Part shown: positions 6,542-14,209 of the stretch, piece after piece
How the letters are laid out: every line of letters starts with the position of its first letter
How positions within the stretch are numbered: the stretch's first letter is position 1
NCBI GenBank assembly: GCA_903870815.1
Contig: CAIQEI010000092.1
Coordinates: 1 to 32,756, forward strand
Length of the DNA stretch: 32,756 nt
Direction of reading: 5' to 3'
Source: an uncultured Verrucomicrobia subdivision 3 bacterium
GTDB lineage: Bacteria; Verrucomicrobiota; Verrucomicrobiia; Limisphaerales; UBA11358
Notes under the pieces: generated by a model
The model's database searches: none
What the model saw: the letters and a program-made list of their open reading frames with translations, nothing else
Told to the model about the DNA's origin: nothing
Position numbers and translations under genes: made by a program

Positions 6542-6736
6542 TGGGGTGAACACCCCATAGCATCCGCAGGTGCCGGCAGGACGGTAACCACGCATCACCT
6601 CCAGTCACACGCTGAGGCTGCGGAAAGCATCCGGTGGGTGGAGATGCCGCCGTTGCTAGCGAGGATTGAGGATCGCGAATGGCGAAATATCAGATTGAAC
6701 ACGCCGGGCGCCCGGACAGGACGAAAAGTGCGGGCC
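6542..6736 (+). repeat. 200-bp direct repeat, copy A
   Basis: It begins GGGTGAACACCCCAT and contains CATCCGCAGGTGCCGGCAG, ATCACCTCCAGTCACACGCT, GCGAGGATTGAGGATCG and GCGAATGGCGAAATATCAGA. It ends in the GGACAGGACGAAAAGTGC repeat. Copy B at 7489-7690 keeps the same order of blocks. GGGGTGAACACCCC at its start is a small palindrome. Confidence 0.8.
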
Positions 6737-6840
6737 GGTGGCAGCGCCACTGGCAACCCGCCAGCGAGAAATTACTTTCGAGTGGGGGGGGTGAACCGCA
6801 AACGATGCCAATTGCCCGAAAGGATCTCACCGCCTTCAGA

Positions 6841-6875
6841 GAAAAAAATCCGGGCCAATCGCTTGGCCCGGATTT
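6841..6875 (-). terminator. rho-independent terminator of the 6901-7320 gene
   Basis: AAATCCGGGCCAA (6846-6858) and TTGGCCCGGATTT (6863-6875) are perfect 13-bp arms around a four-base loop. Read on the minus strand, the stem is followed by a run of seven T. It lies 26 bases after the stop of the minus-strand gene. Confidence 0.9.
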
Positions 6876-6900
6876 CATTTTAGTAACGGTGATTTGAAAG

Positions 6901-7320
6901 TTACTTGTCGGCGGTCTCGACAACGTCTTCTTCCTCATAGTCCCACCCGCGACGGATGGCGTCGCGGTCTTGCATCCAGGTTTGCCTGCTGGCCGGAGCA
7001 ATTTCTTCCCATTCGCCTTTTAGCCGGGTTTCCAGTTGATAATCCCAGGCAGGAAATTCAGCGCCGTATTTCGAACGGGCGCCGAAACCGTAGCGATAGG
7101 CAGGCTCCACCTCTTCATAGGTCGGCACGCCGCGCGGCGGGATGGCTTCCTTCCCGGAGGCCTGCCGGGTGGTATTGCCGATTTTTTGATCCGTGTCCGG
7201 CTGGTGGCCGCCCATGTCATGCTTGGTCTGGTCCCAATCCCGCTTGAAGGCGGCCTTGGTTCGTTCCCATGCGGAGTCGTTATCCTGGTTCCACCAGTTT
7301 GGATTTTTGTATTGGTTCAT
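6901..7320 (-). CDS. acidic Trp/Tyr-rich stress-type protein of unknown function
   Basis: The protein has 139 residues with no signal peptide or membrane segment. It is hydrophilic, with many Trp, Asp, Glu and Lys. The N-terminal WWNQDNDSAWERTKAAFKRD resembles the amphipathic helix of CsbD/YtxH-like general stress proteins. The middle block PTYEEVEPAYRYGFGARSKY is a motif recalled from uncharacterised small proteins in several phyla. It ends with RDAIRRGWDYEEEDVVETAD. A role in stress protection is inference. A strong terminator follows the stop. A repeat-filled region lies upstream, so the gene is probably transcribed alone. Confidence 0.75.
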   Translation of the reverse strand: MNQYKNPNWWNQDNDSAWERTKAAFKRDWDQTKHDMGGHQPDTDQKIGNTTRQASGKEAIPPRGVPTYEEVEPAYRYGFGARSKYGAEFPAWDYQLETRLKGEWEEIAPASRQTWMQDRDAIRRGWDYEEEDVVETADK

Positions 7321-7488
7321 ATGATTGCAGTGTTTGTGGTTGACCGCTCGTTATTTTTCTTCAGCTTTTCAAGGCCATGACAATTTCCATGAAACATTCC
7401 TGGAAATCTCATCGCTACTTGCAATGAAACGTCTTGCTTCGTGCAAGGGTTCATCAATGAGGTTAATTTGGTTCACTGGTCTCGCAAG

Positions 7489-7755
7489 TGGGGTGAACAC
7501 CCCACATCATCCGCAGGTGCCGGCAGTAGGGTCACCACGGATCACCTCCAGTCACACGCTGGTTCTTCGGAAAGTATCCGATTGTTGGGGATTCGGCCGT
7601 TGCCAGCGAGGATTGAGGATCGAGAATAGCGAATGGCGAAATATCAGATTGAACACGCCGGGTGACCGGATGGGACGAAAAGTGCGAGCCACACCGGCAA
7701 AAAAGAAGAATTTTCGGGTGGAGCGGCCTGATCCAGGGCGTGTGATAATCTGATG
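7489..7755 (+). repeat. 200-bp direct repeat copy B joined to the dispersed element
   Basis: Bases 7489-7690 repeat 6542-6736 block by block. From about 7668 the GGATGGGACGAAAAGTGCGA element continues into TTTTCGGGTGGAGCGGCCTG and TGTGATAAT, which is the reverse complement of 4795-4868. The two repeat families are thus nested or joined here. Confidence 0.75.
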
Positions 7756-7844
7756 GCCGGTCTCCCTGGTGAAGTCGTGTGGGGCGAGGGCCAGTGGCGG
7801 ATGGCAGATGGCACCACAGGGAGTGGCGGGCACTTTAATAAACA

Positions 7845-7990
7845 TCGAACAATGAACATTGAACTTCGAACATCGAATGAGGGGCCAGGGGCGAGTGCGA
7901 GGGGCGAGTGGCGGATGGAAGATGGAAGATGGCCAGTGCGAGTGGCGAAAAAATGTTGAATTGTTGAAGCGTTGAAGGGGGGCTGAAAAT
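7845..7990. repeat. low-complexity intergenic phrase repeats
   Basis: Short phrases recur: GAACAATGAACATTGAAC, TTCGAACATCGAATG, GGGGCGAGTGCGAGGGGCGA, GGATGGAAGATGGAAGATGG and TTGAATTGTTGAAGCGTTGA. Similar phrases fill the spacers at 8626-8700, 9035-9075, 10838-10912 and 21013-21125. Confidence 0.7.
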
Positions 7991-8028
7991 GACATCCAGG
8001 TCGAGCCGCCGGTCGGACGCGGCCCGGG

Positions 8029-8625
8029 TCAGTGCATTTCGCGGCGGCCCTCGAGCGCGCGGTTGAGCGTGAGGTCGTCCGCAAATTCCAGTCCGCTCCC
8101 GGCGGGCAGGCCGAAGCCGATGCGGGAAATTTTCAGGCCGGGGCGCGCGAGGCGTTTCGCCAGATAATTGCTCGTGGCGTCGCCCTCCACATCCGTTCCC
8201 AGCGCGATGATGAGTTCGCGGACCGGCTCGAGGGTCAGCCGCTTTTCCAGGTCGCCAATCCGGAGATCGTCGGGTTCCACGCCGTCGAGCGGCGAGATTT
8301 TTCCGCCCAGGACATGGAATTTGCCCCGGTACGTCCCCGACCTTTCGATGCTCAAAATATCCACGGCTCTTTCCACGACGCAGACGAGGGTGGCGTCGCG
8401 CCGCGAATCGGCGCAGGTGGGGCAGGGGGAGGTTTCCGTGAGCGCGCCGCAAGTTTCGCAGAAGCGGATGCGTTCGCGCGCGGTCAGCATGGTGTCCGCC
8501 AGCTGCTTCACCGCGGCCGCCTCCGCCTGCACCAGATGCAGCGCAATGCGCTCGGCCGAACGCGGCCCGATGCCGGGCAGCTTGGCGAGCGCAGCGGTCA
8601 GCGCGATGATGGGGGAGGGGAGCAT
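8029..8625 (-). CDS. recR: recombination mediator protein RecR
   Basis: The protein has 198 residues from the ATG at 8625. A longer frame exists, but its first 20 residues are translated from the intergenic phrase repeat. LPGIGPRSAERIALHL (16-31) is the helix-hairpin-helix. Cys 56, 59, 68 and 71 (CETC...CPTC) form the zinc finger. The following VCVVERAVDILSIERSG is the start of the Toprim domain. RecR works with RecF/RecO to load RecA onto single-stranded gaps in the cytoplasm. It is the last gene of the dnaX-ybaB-recR group. The length is typical. Confidence 0.97.
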   Translation of the reverse strand: MLPSPIIALTAALAKLPGIGPRSAERIALHLVQAEAAAVKQLADTMLTARERIRFCETCGALTETSPCPTCADSRRDATLVCVVERAVDILSIERSGTYRGKFHVLGGKISPLDGVEPDDLRIGDLEKRLTLEPVRELIIALGTDVEGDATSNYLAKRLARPGLKISRIGFGLPAGSGLEFADDLTLNRALEGRREMH

Positions 8626-8638
8626 TCGTTGAATCGTT

Positions 8639-8695
8639 AAAGCGTTGAAAAGTTGAAACGTTGAAACGTGAACTTTCTGAACCAATTCAACGCTT
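8639..8695. repeat. inverted repeat in the ybaB-recR spacer
   Basis: AAGCGTTGAA (8640-8649) and TTCAACGCTT (8686-8695) are perfect 10-bp arms. The 36-base loop is made of GTTGAAACG phrases. No T tract follows on the minus strand, so this looks like a member of the phrase-repeat family and not a terminator. Confidence 0.55.
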
Positions 8696-8719
8696 AAACG
8701 CTTCTCGCTGAAACGCGCT

Positions 8720-9031
8720 TCACATCAGTCCCGGCAGATTGAATCCGGCCGTGGCCTTGCCCATCTCGGTGTTGGAGATTTCCTTGGCCTGGCTGAGCGC
8801 CTGGTTCGCGGCGGTGAGGATCATGTCCTCGACGAGCTGCGCGTCGGAGGGATTCAGCGCCTGCGGATCAATCTTGATGGACGCGAGCGAGCCGTCGCAT
8901 TTGGCGACGACCTTCACCGCGCCGCCGCCGCTGGTGGTCTCGACGGTGCGCGCGGCGAGCTGCGCCTGGATCTGTTCCATTTGCTGCTGCATTTTCGCAG
9001 CCTGCTTCATGAGTTTACCGATGCTGGACAT
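8720..9031 (-). CDS. ybaB: nucleoid-associated protein, YbaB/EbfC family
   Basis: The protein has 103 residues, the usual length. The N-terminal helix IGKLMKQAAKMQQQMEQIQA and the central block VKVVAKCDGSLASIKIDPQA followed by DMILTAANQALSQAKEI match the family. YbaB/EbfC proteins are dimeric cytoplasmic DNA-binding proteins. The gene lies between dnaX and recR, its conserved place in many bacteria, which supports the call. The spacers on both sides are filled with short phrase repeats. Confidence 0.95.
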   Translation of the reverse strand: MSSIGKLMKQAAKMQQQMEQIQAQLAARTVETTSGGGAVKVVAKCDGSLASIKIDPQALNPSDAQLVEDMILTAANQALSQAKEISNTEMGKATAGFNLPGLM

Positions 9032-9075
9032 AAGTTTAGGGGCTGTGAGTTGGGAGTTCGAAGTTGGGGATTAAA

Positions 9076-10833
9076 TCAGGCGCGCACTTCCACGATGGTG
9101 CCTTTGAAAATCTCCAGCGCCTTCTGGATGAGCGGATCGTTTTTGAATTCGTCCTTGTTGAAGGCGACGGGCGCGGATTTTTTCTCGGCCGGCGCGGCCG
9201 TTGCGGCTTCGCCCGGTTTGGCCGTGGCGGTCGCTGCTTTGGTCGCAACCGGAGCGGAGGCGGTCACGGCGGCGGGCTTGCGCTCCCAGCCGGTGGGCGC
9301 CTCAGCCTTGATGAATTTGATCATCGCTTGGGCGTGGCCGAGCTCGGCCAGCTTGGCGGCCAGTAGCGTATGGTTCCGCGCGTTGTCGACCAGGCCAAGG
9401 TGATCCTCAAATTCAGGATCGAAGCCGATGACGAAAACACCTTTCACAAATGAAACCGGATGCGCGTCAATCAGGTAGCCGCGGGTGAACGGACTCGCGC
9501 GGCCGACGGCGTCCACCAAGCTGTGCCAGAGTCCGCTCAAATCGCCGGCAAAGGGGATGGGAGCGCCGGGCTGGGTGACCGGCGCGGGCGCCGGGGCGGG
9601 GACTGCGGTTTTGTGAATGGGCGCCGGAGCCGGCGGCGGGGAAACGGTTCTGGCCGGGGTTATGGCGGGAACGGGCGGCGCGGTCGCGCCGCCGGCTCCG
9701 CGCAACTGGTTGAGCTGGCGCAGCACGGCGTCGAGCGGCAGGGCATTGCGTGCCTCGATGGCGCGGAGCAGCGAGACTTCCAGGAGAATTTTTTTCGACG
9801 CGGCATCGCGCAGGCGCAGTTCGGCGTCGGCCAAGACTTCGAGGATGCGGGTGAAGGCGCCGGTATCCGCCAGCGCGGACTGTTCTTTCAGCGCGGCGAC
9901 CTCGGCTTCGGATGCTTCGAGCAGGTTTAAATCGCCCTTGGAAACCTGGTAAATCAGCAGATTGCGAAAATGGTTCAGCAGGTCGCCCAGCAGCCGGCCG
10001 AGATCCTTGCCGCCGCGCGCGAGCTCGTCGAGCTGGGTCAGGGCGATGGAAATTTCCCCGGCGAGAACGGCGTGGCTCAATTTCAAGATCTGGTTTTGCG
10101 CCGCCAGGCCGAACATGGAGAGCACGTCGGCCTCCTCGATTTTGTCGCCGCAAAAGCTGATGAGCTGGTCCAGCGTGGATTCGGCGTCGCGCATGCCGCC
10201 GTCGGCCCCGCGCGCGATGGCGTGCAGCGCGGCGGCGTCAATGGTGACCTTTTCCTTGCCGGCGATTTCCGCGAGGTGCTTGGTGATGAGCGCGGATGGA
10301 ATCCGGCGCAGATCAAAGCGCTGGCAGCGGGACAGGATCGTGGCCAGGACTTTCTCCGGATCGGTCGTCGCGAACATGAACTTCACATGGGCAGGCGGCT
10401 CTTCCAGGGTTTTCAGCAGCGCGTTGAAGGCCGCCGTGGAGAGCATGTGAACTTCGTCGATGATGTAGATTTTGAACGGCGAATTGGCCGGCGCGTATTT
10501 GCAGGTCTCGCGCAGCTCGCGCACTTGTTCGACGCCGTTGTTGCTGGCGCCGTCAATTTCCAGCACGTCGAGTGAGCGACCTTCGGTGATCTCCTGGACC
10601 CGCGTGTCCTGGTCATTGAAATCAATTTTCGGCCCGCCGGTGCAGTTCAGGCATTTGGCGAAGATGCGCGCGATGGTGGTCTTGCCCGTTCCGCGCGGGC
10701 CGCAAAAAAGGTACGCGTGGGCGATGCGCTTCTGGGTGATGGCGTTGGCCAGTGTCTGCGTGACGTGCTCCTGCCCGACCACGTCGGCGAAACGCTGGGG
10801 CCGGTATTTGCGGGCGATGACCTGATATGACAC
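9076..10833 (-). CDS. dnaX: DNA polymerase III subunit gamma/tau
   Basis: The protein has 585 residues. The start codon is GTG at 10831-10833, and no ATG occurs in frame before an upstream stop. VIARKYRPQRFADVVGQEHV is the classic N-terminus. Walker A GPRGTGKT lies at 45-52, Walker B/DEVH in IYIIDEVHML, and the SRC motif in ILSRCQRFDLRR. After CLNC the usual further zinc-binding Cys pair is absent and replaced by TGGPKIDFNDQDTRVQEITE. A Pro/Ala-rich linker at about 390-435 leads to a tau-like C-terminal domain. It loads the beta clamp at the replication fork. The SRP RNA lies directly upstream, and ybaB and recR follow. Confidence 0.97.
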   Translation of the reverse strand: MSYQVIARKYRPQRFADVVGQEHVTQTLANAITQKRIAHAYLFCGPRGTGKTTIARIFAKCLNCTGGPKIDFNDQDTRVQEITEGRSLDVLEIDGASNNGVEQVRELRETCKYAPANSPFKIYIIDEVHMLSTAAFNALLKTLEEPPAHVKFMFATTDPEKVLATILSRCQRFDLRRIPSALITKHLAEIAGKEKVTIDAAALHAIARGADGGMRDAESTLDQLISFCGDKIEEADVLSMFGLAAQNQILKLSHAVLAGEISIALTQLDELARGGKDLGRLLGDLLNHFRNLLIYQVSKGDLNLLEASEAEVAALKEQSALADTGAFTRILEVLADAELRLRDAASKKILLEVSLLRAIEARNALPLDAVLRQLNQLRGAGGATAPPVPAITPARTVSPPPAPAPIHKTAVPAPAPAPVTQPGAPIPFAGDLSGLWHSLVDAVGRASPFTRGYLIDAHPVSFVKGVFVIGFDPEFEDHLGLVDNARNHTLLAAKLAELGHAQAMIKFIKAEAPTGWERKPAAVTASAPVATKAATATAKPGEAATAAPAEKKSAPVAFNKDEFKNDPLIQKALEIFKGTIVEVRA

Positions 10834-10837
10834 AGAG

Positions 10838-10912
10838 TTTTTAGTTTTAAATTCTTAATTTTCAGTTGTGATAGTCCGGAACTTAAAACTAAAAATTCAC
10901 AATTAAAAATTG
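10838..10912. repeat. AT-rich inverted repeat between SRP RNA and dnaX
   Basis: TTTTTAGTTTTAA (10838-10850) and TTAAAACTAAAAA (10883-10895) are perfect 13-bp arms. They lie just 5' of the dnaX GTG and just 3' of the SRP RNA on the minus strand. The U-rich RNA beyond the SRP RNA could help to end it. The composition also fits the phrase-repeat family. Confidence 0.5.
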
Positions 10913-10918
10913 AAGAGG

Positions 10919-11012
10919 TGCCAGGGTGACTGCGGCAATTGCAAAGCAAACTACCGTTGCTGCCTTCCGGCCCTGGCGGGATTTGTAAGTCCACACTCCA
11001 CAGGCCCTGGCA
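10919..11012 (-). ncRNA. ffs: signal recognition particle RNA, small bacterial type
   Basis: On the minus strand, TGCCAGGG at the 5' end pairs perfectly with CCCTGGCA at the 3' end, closing a 94-base rod. The conserved domain IV hairpin is present as GCCAGGGCCGGAAGGCAGC, with the GGAA tetraloop and the AGCA side of the SRP54-binding loop. The RNA binds Ffh and targets nascent inner-membrane and exported proteins. The gene stands directly before dnaX, as the SRP RNA gene does in Bacillus subtilis. The exact ends are inferred from the pairing. Confidence 0.93.
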
Positions 11013-11049
11013 AAGAAATACTGCGGCACGCCCAAGGCGGTTACAAGCA

Positions 11050-11072
11050 GAAACGCCGCAATGGATGCGGCG
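11050..11072 (-). terminator. weak terminator candidate after skp
   Basis: On the minus strand CGCCGC and GCGGCG pair around a seven-base loop and are followed by TTTCTGCTT. It lies six bases after the skp stop. The T tract is short, so read-through into the SRP RNA is possible. Confidence 0.45.
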
Positions 11073-11077
11073 GGCGG

Positions 11078-11689
11078 TTAGAAATTAGTGCTGATGTTCA
11101 GGGGCACCCCGGTGCTCGGGGTGGACACGTCAATCGGGGCCCCGGCGTTGAGTTGGGCGAGGACGCTGGCGGTCAGGTCGTTGTCGCCATTGGCGAAGAC
11201 CACGACTTCGCTGGCACCGGAGTTTAAAACCATGGAGTAGCCGCCGGCCTTGGCCTTGTCGGTCACGGCCTTCTGAATTTCATTGACCAGGTTGCTGCTC
11301 ATGCGCTGGCTCTGGTCGGCTAGCTGGGCTTCGGCCTGACGCTGGAATTGCTCGATGGCGTTGCGGGAATTGTTGATCTCCTTCGCCTTGTCCATGCTGG
11401 CCAGTTTGCGCTTGCTCCGTTCATCGTCGGAAATGGCCTGATCGTTGGCCTGGTCGAGCAGCGATTTGTAATCGGCTTGGGCCTTGTCCAGGCCGTCGGC
11501 CATGTCCTTGATTTCCTTCTTCAATTCCACTTTCCGGCTTTCCAGGGATGACTGGGCCAGCCGGGTTTTGTAATAGCCGTTGAACAGTTTTTTCATGTCC
11601 ACGGTGGCCACCTTTGTTTGGGCATTCGCGGAGGCAACCGGCACGGCCAGCAGGGCAACGGTCAAAATCGTATAAAGCAATTTTTTCAT
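11078..11689 (-). CDS. skp: periplasmic chaperone, Skp/OmpH family
   Basis: The protein has 203 residues. MKKLLYTILTVALLAVPVAS followed by ANAQ is a signal peptide cut after Ala 23 or so. TKVATVDMKKLFNGYYKTRL is the family's strand and first helix. The middle (about 50-140) is a long charged helical hairpin (LESRKVELKKEIKDMADGLD and onward) that forms Skp's tentacles. VLNSGASEVVVFANGDNDLT is the typical end of the beta part. Skp holds unfolded outer-membrane proteins in the periplasm for BamA. A Thr/Pro-rich tail of about 20 residues extends beyond the core. It lies 50 bases after the SBBP gene, two genes behind bamA. Confidence 0.92.
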   Translation of the reverse strand: MKKLLYTILTVALLAVPVASANAQTKVATVDMKKLFNGYYKTRLAQSSLESRKVELKKEIKDMADGLDKAQADYKSLLDQANDQAISDDERSKRKLASMDKAKEINNSRNAIEQFQRQAEAQLADQSQRMSSNLVNEIQKAVTDKAKAGGYSMVLNSGASEVVVFANGDNDLTASVLAQLNAGAPIDVSTPSTGVPLNISTNF

Positions 11690-11739
11690 GGGCGCATAGC
11701 AAATCAGAATTCCGGCGGGATGCCAGCAAAAAATGGAGT

Positions 11740-14208
11740 TTAGTGCTTTTTGAGCCGGAAAAATTGGGCGGGATTGGTCGGCGGGAAGCTATAGAAATAA
11801 GCGCCGTTGGTCAGCGTCGGCGATTGCGTGGTGAAAACCCAGTTGGTGTTCAGGAGGTTGGTGCTGGTTTGCAGGCCCAGGAAATTGGTGGTGACCTGCC
11901 CGGCCGGCGGCCAATAAACCAGCACGTTCGTGCCCGAAAGCGCGGCGGTCAGTACGGGCGCGGTCAGCGGCCCGATCTGCGCCATAAACATGTCGCTGGG
12001 GCCATTCAGGGCGGTCTGGCGGGCGGCGAAGGTGGGAAAATTGACGGAGAACGTCTGGCCGACAATGTCAGCGTTGCCCGCCGGATCAATCGCAATGCCA
12101 TAACCCACATCGTTGCCGGAGCCGCCCAGATAAGCGGAATAAAGCAGCGCGGAGAAATCCGCGGCAAAGGCGGTGACAAACACATCGCTCAAGCCGGCGT
12201 TGGTGGGGGTGAGTGAGCCGATCAGGTTCGCGCCGGTGGTCGGGAAATTCGTCGAGGTGGCGGCGCCGACCACATAAACGTTCCCGGCCGCATCCAGCGT
12301 CACCCCGTAGGCAACATCACCGCCCTGTTGTCCAAACATCGTGGAATACCCGATGGAGGGGTTGGTTCCATCCCACTTGACCTGGGTCATAAACGAGTTG
12401 GTCACCCCGTAAAAGTAATATCCATTGGTCCGGACAAACGAGGGCAGACCGAAGCCTTCGCTCGGGAAGTTCGTTGAAATCGTTGCGCCGGTCACGTAGG
12501 CATCGCCGGCGGCATCCGCCGCGATGCCCGTGGCGGCGTCATTGTTGTTTCCGCCGAGAAAAGTCGAGTAGAGCAGGGACACGTTCGTGCCCGCCCCGGA
12601 AACGGAAAAAGCGGTGACAAAAGCATCGTAGGGGCCGACCACACTGTTGGTCAAACCGTTCAGATGCTGGCCACTGAAAAAGTTGGTCGAGACTACCGCG
12701 TTGGTGCCAACCCGGTTTGTCTCAATCAAGAACTGGCTGATAAAATTAGTGGCTGGGAAATTGGTCGAGCCCGTGTAGCCGGCGACGAAGAGCCGGTTGT
12801 TGTTGAAGGCGATGGCGCGACCGGTATCAAAATTGGTTCCACCCAGGTAGGTGGAATAATTCAGGTTGCTCCCGCCGGCGGCAATCTCGGCCACAAAAGC
12901 GTTGGCATTGACATAAAATGTGTTGGGACACATCAAGTGCGGTTGAAATGCATTCGGCGTTACGGGAAAATTTGTAGAGTAGGTGAATCCGGTTATGAAG
13001 GTGTTGCCGGCTGGATCCAGGGTGATGCCATATGCCGCCTCGGAACTTTTGCCGCCAATATAAGTGGAATAAACCAGATTTGAACCACTGGAATCCAGCT
13101 CGGCAACGAAGGCGTCGGTAGGATGTTGGCCGGTATTCGGGTCAATCGGCCCGATGTGGTTTCCTCCCGGAATCGAATTGGTGACGGGGAAGTTAGCTGA
13201 AGTCGTCGCCCCGGCCACAAAGGCATGGCCGGCGACGTCTACGGCGATGGCGTAGGCGGCATCATCGGCGCTGCCACCCAGATAGGTGGCGTAGATTAGA
13301 TTCGTTCCAGTATGATCAAATCGCACCACATATGCGTCGCCCGCCTGGCTGCCGCCGGCAAAGTTGGTCTGATAGGCGCCAGACGTTGAAAAAGGCACAT
13401 GGTTGGAAAACTGGGTGGATAATGTTTGTCCGGCCACATAAATGGAACCGTCGGCAGGATTGACGGCGATCGCCCAGCCGGTGTCGCCATTGTTGCCGCC
13501 GTAATAGGTGGAAAAATTCAACACCGGATCAATCACCAGCGGTTCGCTGCGGTCATAATTGCCGAGGGCAAAGCTGGCCGTGTGCGCATCCATGATCTGG
13601 TAGCCGGCGGCGATTTCCTGGCGCGCGCCGCGGAGAGTCTGGTAAGCCACCGGGGCGTGCTGGATGACCTCGCCGGAGCTGAAGCGAATGACCAGTTCGC
13701 CCTGCGGATTGAGGGAAATCTTTTCCGCTCCGTCGAAATGCAGTTGGATGATCGAGGGATTGATGCCGGTGGCGAGGTTGAAATCGTATTCCAGTTTCTG
13801 CCGGCTGCCGTAATAGACCAGATTGACCCCCGGATAAATGTCTTCCACTTGCACCCGCGCGTAGGTCGGGACATTCACCTGCCATTGTTTGGGATTGCTC
13901 CCGACCAGGTAATTAACTTTTCCGGCCAGTGGCTGGTCGCCGGAAATGCGGGCGGCGGAATTGGCGCCGGCGAACTGGAGCCGGCCACCGGCCGCTGCGC
14001 CGCCGTTTTTGGCGAGGGTGAACTCCGCGCCGGCGGACGAGATCACGAATTCCGAGTCGCCGGCGTGGGCGGTGAACCGGGCCGGCGTCTTGGCCTCAAA
14101 CCACAGGGGCAGGTTGCCGAATTGGGCGGCGCCGTGGGCGCCCAGACTCAGCAGGGCCAGACCGAGGGTGAAACCGGTTCCGATAATTTTTTTGGCGGAA
14201 AGTTTCAT
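11740..14208 (-). CDS. secreted SBBP-repeat beta-propeller protein
   Basis: The protein has 822 residues from the ATG at 14208, one base after the bamA stop. The longer frame would overlap bamA. A signal peptide (KIIGTGFTLGLALLSLGAHG) is followed by an N-terminal domain with DIYPGVNLVYYGSRQKLEYD, typical of proteins that precede SBBP repeats. Seven SBBP units follow, each with YST-LGG, an AIA-D-AGN-YV-G core and S-NFP, consistent with a seven-bladed propeller. The C-terminal 75 residues (ending YFYSFPPTNPAQFFRLKKH) resemble the end of the GH3 protein of this window. SBBP proteins are surface or secreted proteins of unknown role. Its place between bamA and skp is striking. Confidence 0.88.
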   Translation of the reverse strand: MKLSAKKIIGTGFTLGLALLSLGAHGAAQFGNLPLWFEAKTPARFTAHAGDSEFVISSAGAEFTLAKNGGAAAGGRLQFAGANSAARISGDQPLAGKVNYLVGSNPKQWQVNVPTYARVQVEDIYPGVNLVYYGSRQKLEYDFNLATGINPSIIQLHFDGAEKISLNPQGELVIRFSSGEVIQHAPVAYQTLRGARQEIAAGYQIMDAHTASFALGNYDRSEPLVIDPVLNFSTYYGGNNGDTGWAIAVNPADGSIYVAGQTLSTQFSNHVPFSTSGAYQTNFAGGSQAGDAYVVRFDHTGTNLIYATYLGGSADDAAYAIAVDVAGHAFVAGATTSANFPVTNSIPGGNHIGPIDPNTGQHPTDAFVAELDSSGSNLVYSTYIGGKSSEAAYGITLDPAGNTFITGFTYSTNFPVTPNAFQPHLMCPNTFYVNANAFVAEIAAGGSNLNYSTYLGGTNFDTGRAIAFNNNRLFVAGYTGSTNFPATNFISQFLIETNRVGTNAVVSTNFFSGQHLNGLTNSVVGPYDAFVTAFSVSGAGTNVSLLYSTFLGGNNNDAATGIAADAAGDAYVTGATISTNFPSEGFGLPSFVRTNGYYFYGVTNSFMTQVKWDGTNPSIGYSTMFGQQGGDVAYGVTLDAAGNVYVVGAATSTNFPTTGANLIGSLTPTNAGLSDVFVTAFAADFSALLYSAYLGGSGNDVGYGIAIDPAGNADIVGQTFSVNFPTFAARQTALNGPSDMFMAQIGPLTAPVLTAALSGTNVLVYWPPAGQVTTNFLGLQTSTNLLNTNWVFTTQSPTLTNGAYFYSFPPTNPAQFFRLKKH

Positions 14209-14209
14209 C

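Larger units (their letters stand above)
7321..8028. other. gene-free repeat-rich spacer
   Basis: No frame here looks like protein. It holds copy B of the 200-bp repeat, one copy of the GGGACGAAAAGTGCGAGCC element, and a stretch of simple recurring phrases (GAACATTGAAC, GGCGAGTG, GATGGAAGATGG). It lies between the divergently oriented ends of its neighbours' regulatory regions and the 3' end of recR. Confidence 0.7.
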
